DNA of 64,000 nucleotides, taken from positions 62,001 through 126,000 of the forward strand of contig JBBDNN010000106.1 in the NCBI GenBank assembly GCA_040877545.1, written 5' to 3'. The stretch is from Gracilimonas sp040877545 (lineage in GTDB: Bacteria > Bacteroidota > Rhodothermia > Balneolales > Balneolaceae). This document shows positions 54,791 through 63,567 of the stretch, one piece after another; position 1 is the stretch's first letter, and each line of letters opens with the position of its first letter. The position numbers were made by a program, and so were the translations under genes. A model generated the notes under the pieces. It had not been told where the DNA came from. It saw only the letters and a program-made list of their open reading frames with translations, and searched no databases.

Positions 54791-54901
54791 GATTTCTTGT
54801 ACTATCTTTAGTGCCGTTAAACCAGCTTCTTTTCTTGTGAAGCTCAGTTGATTTCCGCATCTTTTTGAATTGTGATATTATAACAATTATAACATAATGT
54901 A

Positions 54902-55393
54902 ATGAGTGAATCTAAGGCAATTGTAAGTGTAGTTATGGGCAGCGACAGTGACTGGCCAACCATGAAACAAGCCACTGAAATCCTTGATCATTTTGGAGTA
55001 CCATATGAAAAACGTGTGGTTTCGGCTCATCGTACCCCTGATGACATGGCCGATTTTGGAAAAGAAGCCCGGAATCTCGGATTAAAAATAATTATAGCCG
55101 GTGCAGGCGGGGCGGCTCACCTTCCGGGAATGCTGGCCAGCCATACCATACTGCCGGTAATTGGTGTTCCCATTCAAACCTCGGCACTCGGTGGTGTAGA
55201 CAGCCTTTATTCCATTGTACAAATGCCGAATGGCATTCCCGTTGCAACCGTTGCCATCGGAAAAGCTCAAAATGCAGGGTTGCTTGCGGTTAGAATGTTG
55301 GGGGTAAATGATGAGCAGCTTGCCGGTAAACTGGAAGCATACCACCGGCAAATGGCGGAGGAGTCGAGAGAGAAAACGAGGAATTTGAAGTGA
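54902..55393 (+). CDS. purE: 5-(carboxyamino)imidazole ribonucleotide mutase
   Basis: 163 residues. VVMGSDSDWPTMKQA, VVSAHRTPDDMADF and IIAGAGGAAHLPGMLAS are the signature motifs. PurE moves the carboxyl group from N5-CAIR to give CAIR in purine synthesis. purK is not adjacent. The gene diverges from the small barrel gene across a 111-base gap. Confidence 0.97.
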   Translation: MSESKAIVSVVMGSDSDWPTMKQATEILDHFGVPYEKRVVSAHRTPDDMADFGKEARNLGLKIIIAGAGGAAHLPGMLASHTILPVIGVPIQTSALGGVDSLYSIVQMPNGIPVATVAIGKAQNAGLLAVRMLGVNDEQLAGKLEAYHRQMAEESREKTRNLK

Positions 55394-55400
55394 AATAACA

Positions 55401-55450
55401 AGAACCAAATTTCAAATTCCAATTTCCCTGGCATTGGGAATTTTCTTTTC
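55401..55450. repeat. A/T-rich repeat with hairpin after purE
   Basis: AACCAAATTTCAAATTCC is followed by a hairpin of AATTTCCC (55421-55428) and GGGAATTTT (55436-55444). Sequences of this CAAATTTCAAATTCC style are common dispersed repeats in Bacteroidota genomes. It may also serve as the purE terminator. Confidence 0.4.
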
Positions 55451-55528
55451 GAATTTCTTTATTCAATTCATTTGAACTTTCCTTCTCTTTTCCATTAATT
55501 CCTGCCACTTATCAACTTATCGGGAATA

Positions 55529-55858
55529 ATGAAAATAGTGTTTACTCTCTGCCTGGGGTTGTTGTGTAGTTTTACCCAAGCTCAGGATTATGAACTTTCC
55601 TCACCCAGTAATGCCATTCAGGTTGAAATCTCATTGGGAGAGCGTCTTTCCTACTCGGTTCAGCTAAATGAGAATGTATTAGTGGAAAATGCTGAAATCG
55701 GATATTCCATCAATAGCAGAGAACTGGAATTTGGGCAACAACAGCTAAATGAGGTTTCAGAATCTTCCCAAATTCCTTTTCCCGGAATGAATCAATTACA
55801 ATAAAAATGGCTCCATCAGGTGGATTTGCCTTAAAACTAAAAGTCACAGACTAACATT
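55529..55858 (+). pseudogene. GH97 glycoside hydrolase relic (both ends kept, middle deleted)
   Basis: The first frame (55529-55804) has a signal peptide (VFTLCLGLLCSFTQAQ) followed by YELSSPSNAIQVEISLGERL and SYSVQLNENVLVENAEIGYS, matching the N-terminal beta domain of GH97 (SusB-type) enzymes; it stops after 91 codons. In the next reading frame about 55786-55854 encodes NESITIKMAPSGGFALKLKV, the typical GH97 C-terminus. A normal GH97 protein has about 650-700 residues, so some 1.7 kb appears deleted, with a shifted frame at the junction near 55765-55785. It is directly followed by the GH2 gene, 4 nt after the relic stop. The translated fragment is unlikely to have activity. Confidence 0.72.
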
Positions 55859-57706
55859 ATGAAAAAATTCTTCATCCTTTTTTTATTACTCATACCTGTA
55901 AGTGCTTTTTCTCAAGCTCAATTAATTATAAATGTTCATGAAAGAGATACTACCTCCTTAAATGGAACCTGGAAATATATTATGGATCCATACGAAAATG
56001 GATATTATAATTATCGCTATCAGCCCTTTGACGAGCAAGAAAATCCTTCCTGGGCGGGATATTTTATGGATGCCAAAACCAACAATAAATCTGACCTGCT
56101 GGAATATGACTGGGATAATTCTCCCACCATAAAAGTACCGGGCGACTGGAATCATCAGGAAGATAAGTTCGAATATTATGAAGGATCAGTATGGTACCGG
56201 AAAGTTTTCAGCTATGAAAAGAGTAAGGCAGATAATAGAGTTTTTCTGCATTTCGGAGGCGCGAATTATGAAGCTCATGTGTATTTGAATGGTAAGAAGC
56301 TCGGAGTTCATGTAGGTGGCTTCACTCCTTTTCAATATGAGGTTACCGATCTTCTAAAAGATGAAAATTCGCTCGTGTTGATGGTGAATAATAATCGCCA
56401 TGCAGACGGGGTACCTACCTTAAATACCGACTGGTGGAATTATGGGGGAATAACACGCGATGTGCTGCTGTTTGAGGAAAACCAGGCCTTCGTATCAGAT
56501 TATTTGATTCAACTGGATCCTGCAAATCATAAATCAATAAAAGGATTCGTGCATTTGGAAGGCGAACTTGTTCAGCCTGAATTAACTATATCAATCCCGG
56601 GGCTGAATATATCTGAAACCTTTGCGGCTGATGAAAATGGTAAAGCTGCTTTCAATATTAACGCTGAAGATTTGGATTATTGGTCACCTGAAAACCCAAA
56701 GCTTTATGATGTGAAAATTTCCCATAATGGAAAACTTCTACAGGATAAAATTGGCTTCAGAACTATTCGTACTGAAGGATCAAAAATTCTGTTGAATGAT
56801 GAGCAGGTTTATTTAAAGGGAATATCCATACACGAAGAAAACCCCTACCGGGTTGGACGGGCAAATTCCCGCGAAGATGCTGAATTGCTTTTAGGCTGGG
56901 CAAAAGAACTAGGTTGTAATTACGTGCGGCTTGCCCATTATCCACATAATGAGCACATGATTGAAGTTGCCAACGAAATTGGATTAATGGTTTGGGAAGA
57001 GATTCCTGTGTACTGGACCATTCAATGGGAAAATGAGGAAACCTTTCAAAATGCAGAAGATCAGCTTTCTGCAATGATGAACCGCGACAAAAACAGCGCC
57101 GCCACCATTATCTGGTCACTGGCTAATGAAACTCCGGTGAGCGAAATGCGGAATGATTTTCTATTTAAACTTGCCAAAAAAGCACGAACTATTGATAACA
57201 CCCGCTTATTGAGTGCCGCGATGGAAACTCATTCTGAATCGGATGCTCCACTTACTCAAATTGTAGAAGATAAATTAGCTGAAGTTGTAGACCTTGTCAG
57301 CTTCAATCAATATTTGGGCTGGTATAATGGATTACCTGATAAGGCAAATCAGGTTGACTGGGTAATTCCTTATGATAAACCCGTTATTATTTCAGAATTT
57401 GGTGCCGGGGCATTGGCCGGTTTTCATGGAGATTCGCTGACCCGCTGGAGTGAAGAATATCAGGCGGATACTTATGTGCAAAATCTGAACATGATCAAAA
57501 ACATCCCAAATATAGCGGGAATTTCTCCATGGATATTGGTTGATTTCAGGTCACCCCGACGCCATTTATCTAATATTCAGGATGGTTGGAATCGTAAAGG
57601 AGTTATTTCCAGTGAAGGTGAAAAGAAGCAGGCATTTTTTGTTTTGCAGGAGTTTTTTGAAAACAACTGGAATTCTGATCAAACAAAAAAAGCCTTTCAG
57701 CATTAA
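55859..57706 (+). CDS. secreted GH2 family glycosidase, probable beta-glucuronidase
   Basis: 615 residues with a signal peptide ending SAFSQ. The N-terminal sugar-binding domain has LNGTWKYIMDPY, EGSVWYRKVFSYE and HFGGANYEAHVYLNGKKLG. An Ig-like domain and a TIM barrel follow. Acid/base Glu424 is in WSLANETP; nucleophile Glu513 is in VIISEFGAGA. Asn578-Arg-Lys580 (WNRKG) matches the NxK motif that binds the carboxylate of glucuronic acid, so a beta-glucuronidase or related uronidase is favoured over a galactosidase. It lacks a type IX sorting domain, so it is probably periplasmic. It lies 4 nt behind the GH97 relic, suggesting a former saccharide operon. Confidence 0.9.
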   Translation: MKKFFILFLLLIPVSAFSQAQLIINVHERDTTSLNGTWKYIMDPYENGYYNYRYQPFDEQENPSWAGYFMDAKTNNKSDLLEYDWDNSPTIKVPGDWNHQEDKFEYYEGSVWYRKVFSYEKSKADNRVFLHFGGANYEAHVYLNGKKLGVHVGGFTPFQYEVTDLLKDENSLVLMVNNNRHADGVPTLNTDWWNYGGITRDVLLFEENQAFVSDYLIQLDPANHKSIKGFVHLEGELVQPELTISIPGLNISETFAADENGKAAFNINAEDLDYWSPENPKLYDVKISHNGKLLQDKIGFRTIRTEGSKILLNDEQVYLKGISIHEENPYRVGRANSREDAELLLGWAKELGCNYVRLAHYPHNEHMIEVANEIGLMVWEEIPVYWTIQWENEETFQNAEDQLSAMMNRDKNSAATIIWSLANETPVSEMRNDFLFKLAKKARTIDNTRLLSAAMETHSESDAPLTQIVEDKLAEVVDLVSFNQYLGWYNGLPDKANQVDWVIPYDKPVIISEFGAGALAGFHGDSLTRWSEEYQADTYVQNLNMIKNIPNIAGISPWILVDFRSPRRHLSNIQDGWNRKGVISSEGEKKQAFFVLQEFFENNWNSDQTKKAFQH

Positions 57707-57722
57707 CTGAAAGGCTTTTTAA
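57691..57722 (+). terminator. terminator overlapping the GH2 stop codon
   Basis: AAGCCTTTCAG (57691-57701) pairs with CTGAAAGGCTT (57708-57718), followed by a short T-run. The left arm encodes the last residues KAFQH of the GH2 protein. Confidence 0.88.
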
Positions 57723-57739
57723 TCAACATTAATTGGTAA

Positions 57740-59155
57740 TTATTTTAGCAAGGTTACCATTTGTGTTTTCAGGTAGCCTGCAGCTTCCATTCTCACAATA
57801 TACAAGCCGCTGGAAAGATTACCGGCATCAAACTGGACATGATGTTCGCCGGCCGATTTTGAGCCATTTACCAAAGTGGCCACAAAACGCCCTAATACAT
57901 CATATACATTAATCTTGATATCCCCTGCTCGTTCCATTGAGTAAGTAATATTAGTGGTTGGATTGAAAGGGTTCGGATAAGCCGGATTTAAACTAAAGTT
58001 AAACGGTTTTTCCGGGTTTTCAACACCTGTGGTAACTTCACTCCAAGTAAAGCTAAGGCGTGTTGAATTTTCCAAACCTTCCTCCATCTCATACATTGTT
58101 ACTGCCTCAATTATTCGGTCAGACTCGTCATATGAATATTTTTCCTGTGAAATACGAACGTTGACTCCTTCATCTACTACTATAAAATTAGCTGAATCTG
58201 CATTTGCCTTACCATATAGCCACAACTCATTAAAAAATTCAGGTATCCATTCACCCTCCCAATATCTGCTAGTGACATCTATTTTTGTAATAGAACCATC
58301 CCACAAATCATAATATTTGTTAGTGAATTGACTGTATGCGTTTTCCCATTCATCATCCACAGATTCCTGAAAAATGTAATCCGGGAAATAGGTACTGTGC
58401 AGATAAAAGAACTCAGTTCCAGAACCATAGGTTAAGTCCAGATAGAAATTATAAATCTCATTTAATGAGAAATTAGGATATATCTCACGGTAGGTTGGTA
58501 CCCACTCATCTAATAAATTCTCTGAATAGGTTAACACTGCACCGCTATCGGTATCTTCGGCTGTAAATTGCTCCACAGCTTCCCAATCTTCGCCCGTCCA
58601 TTCAGAAAATACACCTGATGAAATAGGACCACCGGCATAGGTAAATGCATCTTTTTCAGAGTTAACCCAACTGCCAGCGGCACCATTTGCCACCCATTCC
58701 TGGTAGATAATTTCCCATAGCCTGATGAATTCACCCTCTCCGGTGTAATTGTATATGTATTTTTCTGCCGGAACAAGATTTTTGCTAAATTCATCAAGTT
58801 CTTCATATTGCTCGCTTACCAAAAGTTCACCGGAGTAAGAAAAAGTGATTTTTGCAGTGGTCGACCACCCATTACCTTCCCATACTTCTGTCAGACTCTC
58901 AGTAATTTTACCATTGGTAAATTGATTTCGGATCCGCTCGGAATCTTCCCAATTTTCGCCGTCCCAAAAGTCAATATTGAGTTCCCCGAGCTTTTCTTCG
59001 TTATTTATTTTTTGAAGTGATAGTGCCCTGTCTGAATTCTTAAACTTATGCCAGACCGACTGCTTATTATCTTTGTGCATAGGATGCACTTGTGCTGTAA
59101 CGGTAGATGAGATTATAAGCAGGCATATCATCATCGAACCTAGTTTTAGTTTCAT
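57740..59155 (-). CDS. secreted tryptophan-rich repeat protein with type IX sorting domain
   Basis: 471 residues, signal peptide ending STVTAQ. The body (about 60-380) repeats units of the form W-x-GE-x-W followed by a YxYxxxG-type strand pair (FWDGENWEDSERI; VWEGNGWSTTAKITFSYSG; EWTGEDWEAVEQF; RYWEGEWIPEF). The last 85 residues are a sorting domain (LNPAYPNPFNPTTNITYSM ... VTLLK). I recognise no enzymatic motif; a surface-attached or secreted structural/adhesive protein is possible. It converges on the GH2 gene. Confidence 0.82.
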   Translation of the reverse strand: MKLKLGSMMICLLIISSTVTAQVHPMHKDNKQSVWHKFKNSDRALSLQKINNEEKLGELNIDFWDGENWEDSERIRNQFTNGKITESLTEVWEGNGWSTTAKITFSYSGELLVSEQYEELDEFSKNLVPAEKYIYNYTGEGEFIRLWEIIYQEWVANGAAGSWVNSEKDAFTYAGGPISSGVFSEWTGEDWEAVEQFTAEDTDSGAVLTYSENLLDEWVPTYREIYPNFSLNEIYNFYLDLTYGSGTEFFYLHSTYFPDYIFQESVDDEWENAYSQFTNKYYDLWDGSITKIDVTSRYWEGEWIPEFFNELWLYGKANADSANFIVVDEGVNVRISQEKYSYDESDRIIEAVTMYEMEEGLENSTRLSFTWSEVTTGVENPEKPFNFSLNPAYPNPFNPTTNITYSMERAGDIKINVYDVLGRFVATLVNGSKSAGEHHVQFDAGNLSSGLYIVRMEAAGYLKTQMVTLLK

Positions 59156-59443
59156 TTTATATATATTATTTTGTTATAGTTGCGATCTTCACAACTGATT
59201 TTATCACCCGGATTAGCTTGGGCAGACTTAAATTCAGATGAGGTAGAACAGGCAATTTTACGGAGAATTATTTTAATAGTTATATAGTTTGAAAAAAATA
59301 AATCTGCCAATTACTTTGTGATACGTATAAAATAACGTAATTTGTTTTTTTGGATTGTTGATGATACTTAGACTACAGCATATTTTTAACTTAGCTCTGG
59401 TTTCTCTTTCATTCCTTTTTAATTTTTAACCAGATTTAGACTT
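59156..59443. other. divergent promoter region before the RRM gene
   Basis: 288 bases without a gene. It is AT-rich with a stretch TACGTATAAAATAACGTAAT around 59322. A long leader for the RRM gene, as for many cold-inducible RNA-binding proteins, is possible. No promoter could be fixed. Confidence 0.35.
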
Positions 59444-59722
59444 ATGAACATTTATGTAGGTAACCTCAGTTATGGGGTTGATGACGATCAACTAAAAGAA
59501 GTATTTGAAGCTTTCGGTGAAGTAAGCTCAGCAAAAGTAATCAGTGATAAATTTTCTGGCCGATCTAAAGGATTCGGTTTTGTGGAAATGGATAATGATT
59601 CTGAAGCACAAGCAGCTATCGATCAACTCGATGGTGCTGAAATTGACGGGCGTCAGGTAAAAGTAAACGAGGCAAAACCTCGCGAAGACCGTCCAAGAGG
59701 CGGTGGTGGCGGACGCCATTAA
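59444..59722 (+). CDS. RRM-type RNA-binding protein
   Basis: 92 residues. IYVGNLSY is RNP2 and KGFGFVEM is RNP1, the two RNA-contacting strands of one RRM domain (about 1-78). A short glycine/arginine tail (RPRGGGGGRH) follows. Such proteins are abundant in cyanobacteria and Bacteroidota and often respond to cold. It is monocistronic with its own terminator. Confidence 0.95.
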   Translation: MNIYVGNLSYGVDDDQLKEVFEAFGEVSSAKVISDKFSGRSKGFGFVEMDNDSEAQAAIDQLDGAEIDGRQVKVNEAKPREDRPRGGGGGRH

Positions 59723-59740
59723 TTTCTTTTTCACTTTATA

Positions 59741-59776
59741 AAAAGCCTTTCATTTTTTTCTGAAAGGCTTTTTTTT
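59741..59776 (+). terminator. terminator of the RRM gene
   Basis: AAAAGCCTTTCA (59741-59752) pairs with TGAAAGGCTTTT (59761-59772), followed by more T residues. It is nearly the same stem as the GH2 terminator. Confidence 0.9.
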
Positions 59777-59844
59777 ATCTGATTTTCTTTTTCATCAGCT
59801 ACTTTGAATCATTCGAGTATATTCTATATTGAAAATAAAGTAAC

Positions 59845-61074
59845 ATGAGTGTATTACTTGTTCTCTTAGGTTTGACTTTCTTCCAGCATTCTATAGATTC
59901 TACCGTTTCCGATACATTGTATATTTTTGATGCTATTGATTCAACATATTCCAAAGAGTTTGTTGAAGTAACTTTTGATAACAGCCAATCTATACTAACC
60001 ACAGATTATTCCCTTCCGCCTGATCTATTTATTAAGAATTTGGATATTTCTTTAGATAGCGTGGCTGCTGATTCTTTATACTTTAGTAATTTCGAAATAA
60101 TTCCAGATGGTGACCAGGAATATTATCCACTTTCGACAACTGTAAAGCTATTCATAGCCAATAATGATACAGTCTCCTCACAATGTTCAGGGATGATGGT
60201 TTCAAAAAAGCATGTATTAACAGCTGCACATTGTATTTTTAATAGAGAATTATACCCACAAATATATGCTTATGCTGGATACCATAAGAATAACCTGAAC
60301 AACCTTCTTCAGCTTACGCAAGCAGTTAAATATTACACCACTGTGAATATTTATTCGGGAGAAACTTTTTTTGAAAATGATATTGCATTGCTTGAGTTAG
60401 AAAAAGAAATTGGTGATGGAAAAGGATGGATTGGGATGGGATTTATCAACAGTAACGAAAAGGAATATCTAAAAGACCAACTTATACATTCCTTAAGTTA
60501 TCCTGCTGCACGTCACATCCTGGATTCAACAATTGTTTATGATGGAGAAGAATTAGTTATTGGTTATGGTTTTTCTCGTGCTACTGCAAGGGATAATTTA
60601 ATTGAAATAAAATCTGTTGGCACACCAGGTCAGAGTGGAAGTTCACTCTTTGTGAAAGATAGCAGCCATGGTTACTTCTCAGTTGGTTCATTAAGCTTGA
60701 CAAGTGTTAAGTCTATGTACTATCAGGCTTTTGATGCTTTTACATTTCTTGCATTTAAACAAGTAATGGATAAGTCTGGAACAACAATTGGAGAAGAAGA
60801 TGTTATTGCCTCAGTTAAATTATACCAAAATTTTCCAAACCCTTTTAATCCCACCACACATATACCTTTTGAGGTAACAAAAACCCAAAAGGTAAGTCTC
60901 AATATTTTTGATATTACAGGTAGAAAGATTTCATCATTAATTTCTAATGAAAGAAAATCTCCCGGAAATTACCTTATACGATTTGATGCTGAAGATCTTA
61001 GCTCTGGCGTTTATCTTTATGTAATTCAAGGTGAGAGTTTTAGAGAATCAAAAAAACTACTGCTTATAAAATGA
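59845..61074 (+). CDS. secreted trypsin-like serine protease with type IX sorting domain
   Basis: 409 residues. Short hydrophobic N-terminus (VLLVLLGLTFF) as export signal. The triad is His129 (LTAAHC), Asp179 (ENDIALLEL) and Ser264 (GQSGSS), the S1B/V8-like pattern. The last 80 residues form a sorting domain (LYQNFPNPFNPTTHIPFEV ... LLLIK). The stretch 20-100 may be a pro-region. It is probably exported and processed through the type IX system; substrate unknown. Confidence 0.88.
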   Translation: MSVLLVLLGLTFFQHSIDSTVSDTLYIFDAIDSTYSKEFVEVTFDNSQSILTTDYSLPPDLFIKNLDISLDSVAADSLYFSNFEIIPDGDQEYYPLSTTVKLFIANNDTVSSQCSGMMVSKKHVLTAAHCIFNRELYPQIYAYAGYHKNNLNNLLQLTQAVKYYTTVNIYSGETFFENDIALLELEKEIGDGKGWIGMGFINSNEKEYLKDQLIHSLSYPAARHILDSTIVYDGEELVIGYGFSRATARDNLIEIKSVGTPGQSGSSLFVKDSSHGYFSVGSLSLTSVKSMYYQAFDAFTFLAFKQVMDKSGTTIGEEDVIASVKLYQNFPNPFNPTTHIPFEVTKTQKVSLNIFDITGRKISSLISNERKSPGNYLIRFDAEDLSSGVYLYVIQGESFRESKKLLLIK

Positions 61075-61174
61075 TAAAGATTCAGTGAGATTAACTTTTG
61101 AGCAAAAATAGTAACTTTTTAACCTTTAAGATGTACAAATGGCCATCTGTTAATCAAATTCATGGAGCATATTT

Positions 61175-61495
61175 ATGATTATGACTACCACCAATCATTT
61201 AGATAAAAAGGAAGTAAAAAAGTATCTGGGTATTGTAACCGGCGAAGCCATTCTTGGGGCAAATATATTTAAAGATTTTTTCGCCGGGGTAAGAGATATT
61301 GTTGGAGGCAGATCAGCCGCTTATGAAAAGGAATTACAGAAAGCCCGCCAAATTGCCTTTCAGGAGTTGGAACATAAAGCATCCAGTGTTGGAGCAACAG
61401 CTATTATCGGAATAGATATAGATTATGAAACCATTGGCTCCGGCGGCAGCATGCTTATGGTATCGGCAAGTGGTACGGCTGTTTTGGCAGAATAA
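61175..61495 (+). CDS. YbjQ/UPF0145 family protein
   Basis: 106 residues. YLGIVTGEAILGANIFKDFF, RSAAYEKELQKARQIAFQEL and GATAIIGIDIDYETIG match the YbjQ family, which assembles into pentameric rings and is sometimes called a heavy-metal-binding domain. GGAG lies 7 nt before the ATG. No neighbours suggest a role. Confidence 0.9.
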   Translation: MIMTTTNHLDKKEVKKYLGIVTGEAILGANIFKDFFAGVRDIVGGRSAAYEKELQKARQIAFQELEHKASSVGATAIIGIDIDYETIGSGGSMLMVSASGTAVLAE

Positions 61496-61515
61496 AAAGA
61501 AGTCAACATTGTGTT

Positions 61516-61553
61516 AACCAATATGGGCGCATTGAAATGCGCCTTTATTGGTT
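61516..61553. terminator. hairpin between convergent ybjQ-like gene and dnaJ
   Basis: Outer arms AACCAATA (61516-61523) and TATTGGTT (61546-61553) enclose GGCGCATT (61526-61533) and AATGCGCC (61536-61543). The near-continuous stem lies between convergent genes and probably terminates both. Confidence 0.7.
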
Positions 61554-61610
61554 TAATGAAGATCTGCCCCATTTTTAACAGAATTGGCAATTTCAGAAAT
61601 CAATCAACCA

Positions 61611-62789
61611 TCACCCAAACACATCTTTCATCTTTGAGAAAAAACCTTTTTCGGATCCATCCATATTGGAAGCATCGAAATTTTCGGACACTTTAAAAGA
61701 TTCCATTGCTTTTTCTTCGCTGTCGGAAAGCTCCTGGGGCATATATACATTCACCCGTACATATTGATCTCCTTCTCCCGAATTATGAAGTCCTTTAATT
61801 CCCCGTCCTCTCATTCGTAACATTTTCCCGGGTTGTGTGCCGGGTTCAATGCGGAGCTTGGCTTTGCCTTTTAATGTTGGCACTTGTACTTCGGTTCCCA
61901 AAACAGCATCCGGAATACTTAGCGTAAGATTATAGTATATGTTATTGCCGTTACGCTCAAAATGCTTGTGCTCTTTCTCTTCGATAAGCACAATTAAATC
62001 CCCGGCTGCACCACCGCGGCGCCCTGCATTTCCTTGTCCGCGCAAGGTTATATAATTGCCATTAGACACTCCGGAAGGAATGTTGATTTTGACCATTTCC
62101 TCGCCTTTGATCCGGCCTTCGCCCGCGCATTTTTTACATTTATTTTTTATGATTCTACCCTCGCCCTGGCACGTAGGACAAGCCTGAACATTCACCATTT
62201 GTCCAAGCATGGTTCGCGTTACCTGCCGCACTTCTCCCATTCCGTTACAGGTAGAACAGGTTTCAAAATCAGCTTCTGTTTCGGCCCCCGTGCCATCACA
62301 TTGATCGCATTTAACCTGCTTTTTAATTTTCAGCCTTTTATCGGTGCCATAGGCAATCTCTTCGAGCGTAAGTGGCATTCGAATTTTCATATCAGATCCT
62401 GGCTGACCTGGTTCCCTTCGGCTTCTGGCGCGTCCCCTGCCTCCGCCAAATGGATCCTCGCCAAAAATGCCGCCACCAAATATATCTCCAAAGCGGCTGA
62501 AAATATCTTCGAAGCCCATATTATCGAAATCTACTCCGGCGCCGCCGTATCCGCCACCTTGTCCATTTACACCTGCATGCCCGTACTGATCATATTGAGC
62601 TTTCTTTTGGGGATCTCTTAACACATCATAGGCTTCAGAAGCTTCCTTGAATTTCTTTTCGGCATCAGCATTACCCTTATTTCTATCGGGATGATATTTC
62701 ATCGCCAATTTACGGTAAGCTTTTTTTAATTCAGCCTCCGAAGCATTTTTATCAACACCCAGTATTTCGTAATAATCTCTGTTAGTCAT
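61611..62789 (-). CDS. dnaJ: molecular chaperone DnaJ
   Basis: 392 residues. J-domain with HPD in KYHPDRNKGN; Gly/Phe linker at about 75-125; four CxxCxGxG zinc units (CDQCDGTG, CSTCNGMG, CPTCQGEG, CKKCAGEG); then C-terminal substrate-binding domains. It delivers clients to DnaK. Located 9 nt after grpE; dnaK is not in the window. Confidence 0.98.
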   Translation of the reverse strand: MTNRDYYEILGVDKNASEAELKKAYRKLAMKYHPDRNKGNADAEKKFKEASEAYDVLRDPQKKAQYDQYGHAGVNGQGGGYGGAGVDFDNMGFEDIFSRFGDIFGGGIFGEDPFGGGRGRARSRREPGQPGSDMKIRMPLTLEEIAYGTDKRLKIKKQVKCDQCDGTGAETEADFETCSTCNGMGEVRQVTRTMLGQMVNVQACPTCQGEGRIIKNKCKKCAGEGRIKGEEMVKINIPSGVSNGNYITLRGQGNAGRRGGAAGDLIVLIEEKEHKHFERNGNNIYYNLTLSIPDAVLGTEVQVPTLKGKAKLRIEPGTQPGKMLRMRGRGIKGLHNSGEGDQYVRVNVYMPQELSDSEEKAMESFKVSENFDASNMDGSEKGFFSKMKDVFG

Positions 62790-62798
62790 AATATATTT

Positions 62799-63392
62799 TT
62801 ACTCGCTTACAATAACTTTTGCATGTCGAATGGTGCGGTTTCCAATTTTATATCCGCTTTCTAAAACTTCTAATACAATATCGCTTTCAGTTTTTTCATC
62901 AGGAGCTGGTTGTTTCAGCATGGCGTCATGTACATTTACATCGAAGGCCACACCTGTTTTATTGATTCGCTCCACGCCATGTTTCTCCAATATTTCCTGA
63001 AATTTATTTGCAACCATCGAAACACCTTTCAAAAAGCTGTCTTCAACTTTTGATTCTTCCGCAGCTTTAAGTGTACGGTTCAAATCGTCACTGATTGGCA
63101 TAAAATCTTCGAGAGCACCTGCTTTTGCTTCTTCAAACAACTGTATACGTTCACGTTGCACACGTTTTCGCACATTTTCCAACTCAGCTGCTTTTCTCAG
63201 AAGTGCATCTTTTGCCGCCTGTAGTTCCTTTTCTAATTCTGAAATGCGAATCTCCTTTTCATCTTTCTCGTCATGTTCCTGTTTATTTTCTTCTGAAATT
63301 TCTTCATTCTGATCTTTCAAATTTTCCTTCTCATTTAACTCCTCTTCTGAGGCAATTTTTTCATTCATTTCTGTCGTCTTATCAGAACCCAT
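62799..63392 (-). CDS. grpE: nucleotide exchange factor GrpE
   Basis: 197 residues. The first 60 are very acidic and lysine-rich (a long disordered or coiled region), then the dimer helix (LRKAAELENVRKRVQRERIQ, FEEAKAGALEDFMPISDDLN) and the beta head (NVHDAMLKQPAPDE, GYKIGNRTIRHAKVIVS). GrpE releases ADP from DnaK. Likely heat-inducible with dnaJ. Confidence 0.96.
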   Translation of the reverse strand: MGSDKTTEMNEKIASEEELNEKENLKDQNEEISEENKQEHDEKDEKEIRISELEKELQAAKDALLRKAAELENVRKRVQRERIQLFEEAKAGALEDFMPISDDLNRTLKAAEESKVEDSFLKGVSMVANKFQEILEKHGVERINKTGVAFDVNVHDAMLKQPAPDEKTESDIVLEVLESGYKIGNRTIRHAKVIVSE

Positions 63393-63429
63393 TTTATCAA
63401 TTTTCTTTGCGTTTTTTTTAAGGGTACTG

Positions 63430-63479
63430 CAAATTTAATGCCACTACCCCTATGCTGATTTCCTGGTGACAAAGTTACC
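63430..63479 (-). promoter_or_regulatory. candidate grpE promoter and operator-like palindrome
   Basis: On the minus strand TAAATTTG (63437-63430) fits the TAnnTTTG -7 motif, 38 nt upstream of the grpE ATG. About 30 nt further upstream GGTGAC-AAA-GTTACC (63465-63479) is a near-perfect palindrome (one mismatch). No CIRCE element is seen. Confidence 0.3.
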
Positions 63480-63510
63480 CCATTTTGCCGTTAATATTAA
63501 ATCATGACAT

Positions 63511-63549
63511 AAAAAAAGCTTCATATCATTTTCAGATATGAAGCTTTCA
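63511..63549 (-). terminator. terminator of the SGNH-type gene
   Basis: AAAGCTTCATAT (63515-63526) pairs with ATATGAAGCTTT (63536-63547). On the minus strand the stem runs into a seven-T tract. Confidence 0.88.
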
Positions 63550-63567
63550 GTATAATATGTTAATGGG

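Noticed and set aside
55529..55804. Intact small secreted protein of 91 residues
   Set aside because: Both this frame and the following out-of-frame segment match opposite ends of GH97, so a deletion relic explains it better.
59156..59443. Possible tRNA or small RNA gene
   Set aside because: No cloverleaf or stable extended fold could be traced by eye.
62034..62621. 195-codon frame antisense to dnaJ
   Set aside because: It lies wholly inside dnaJ on the other strand and arises from the codon pattern of the Gly- and Cys-rich region.
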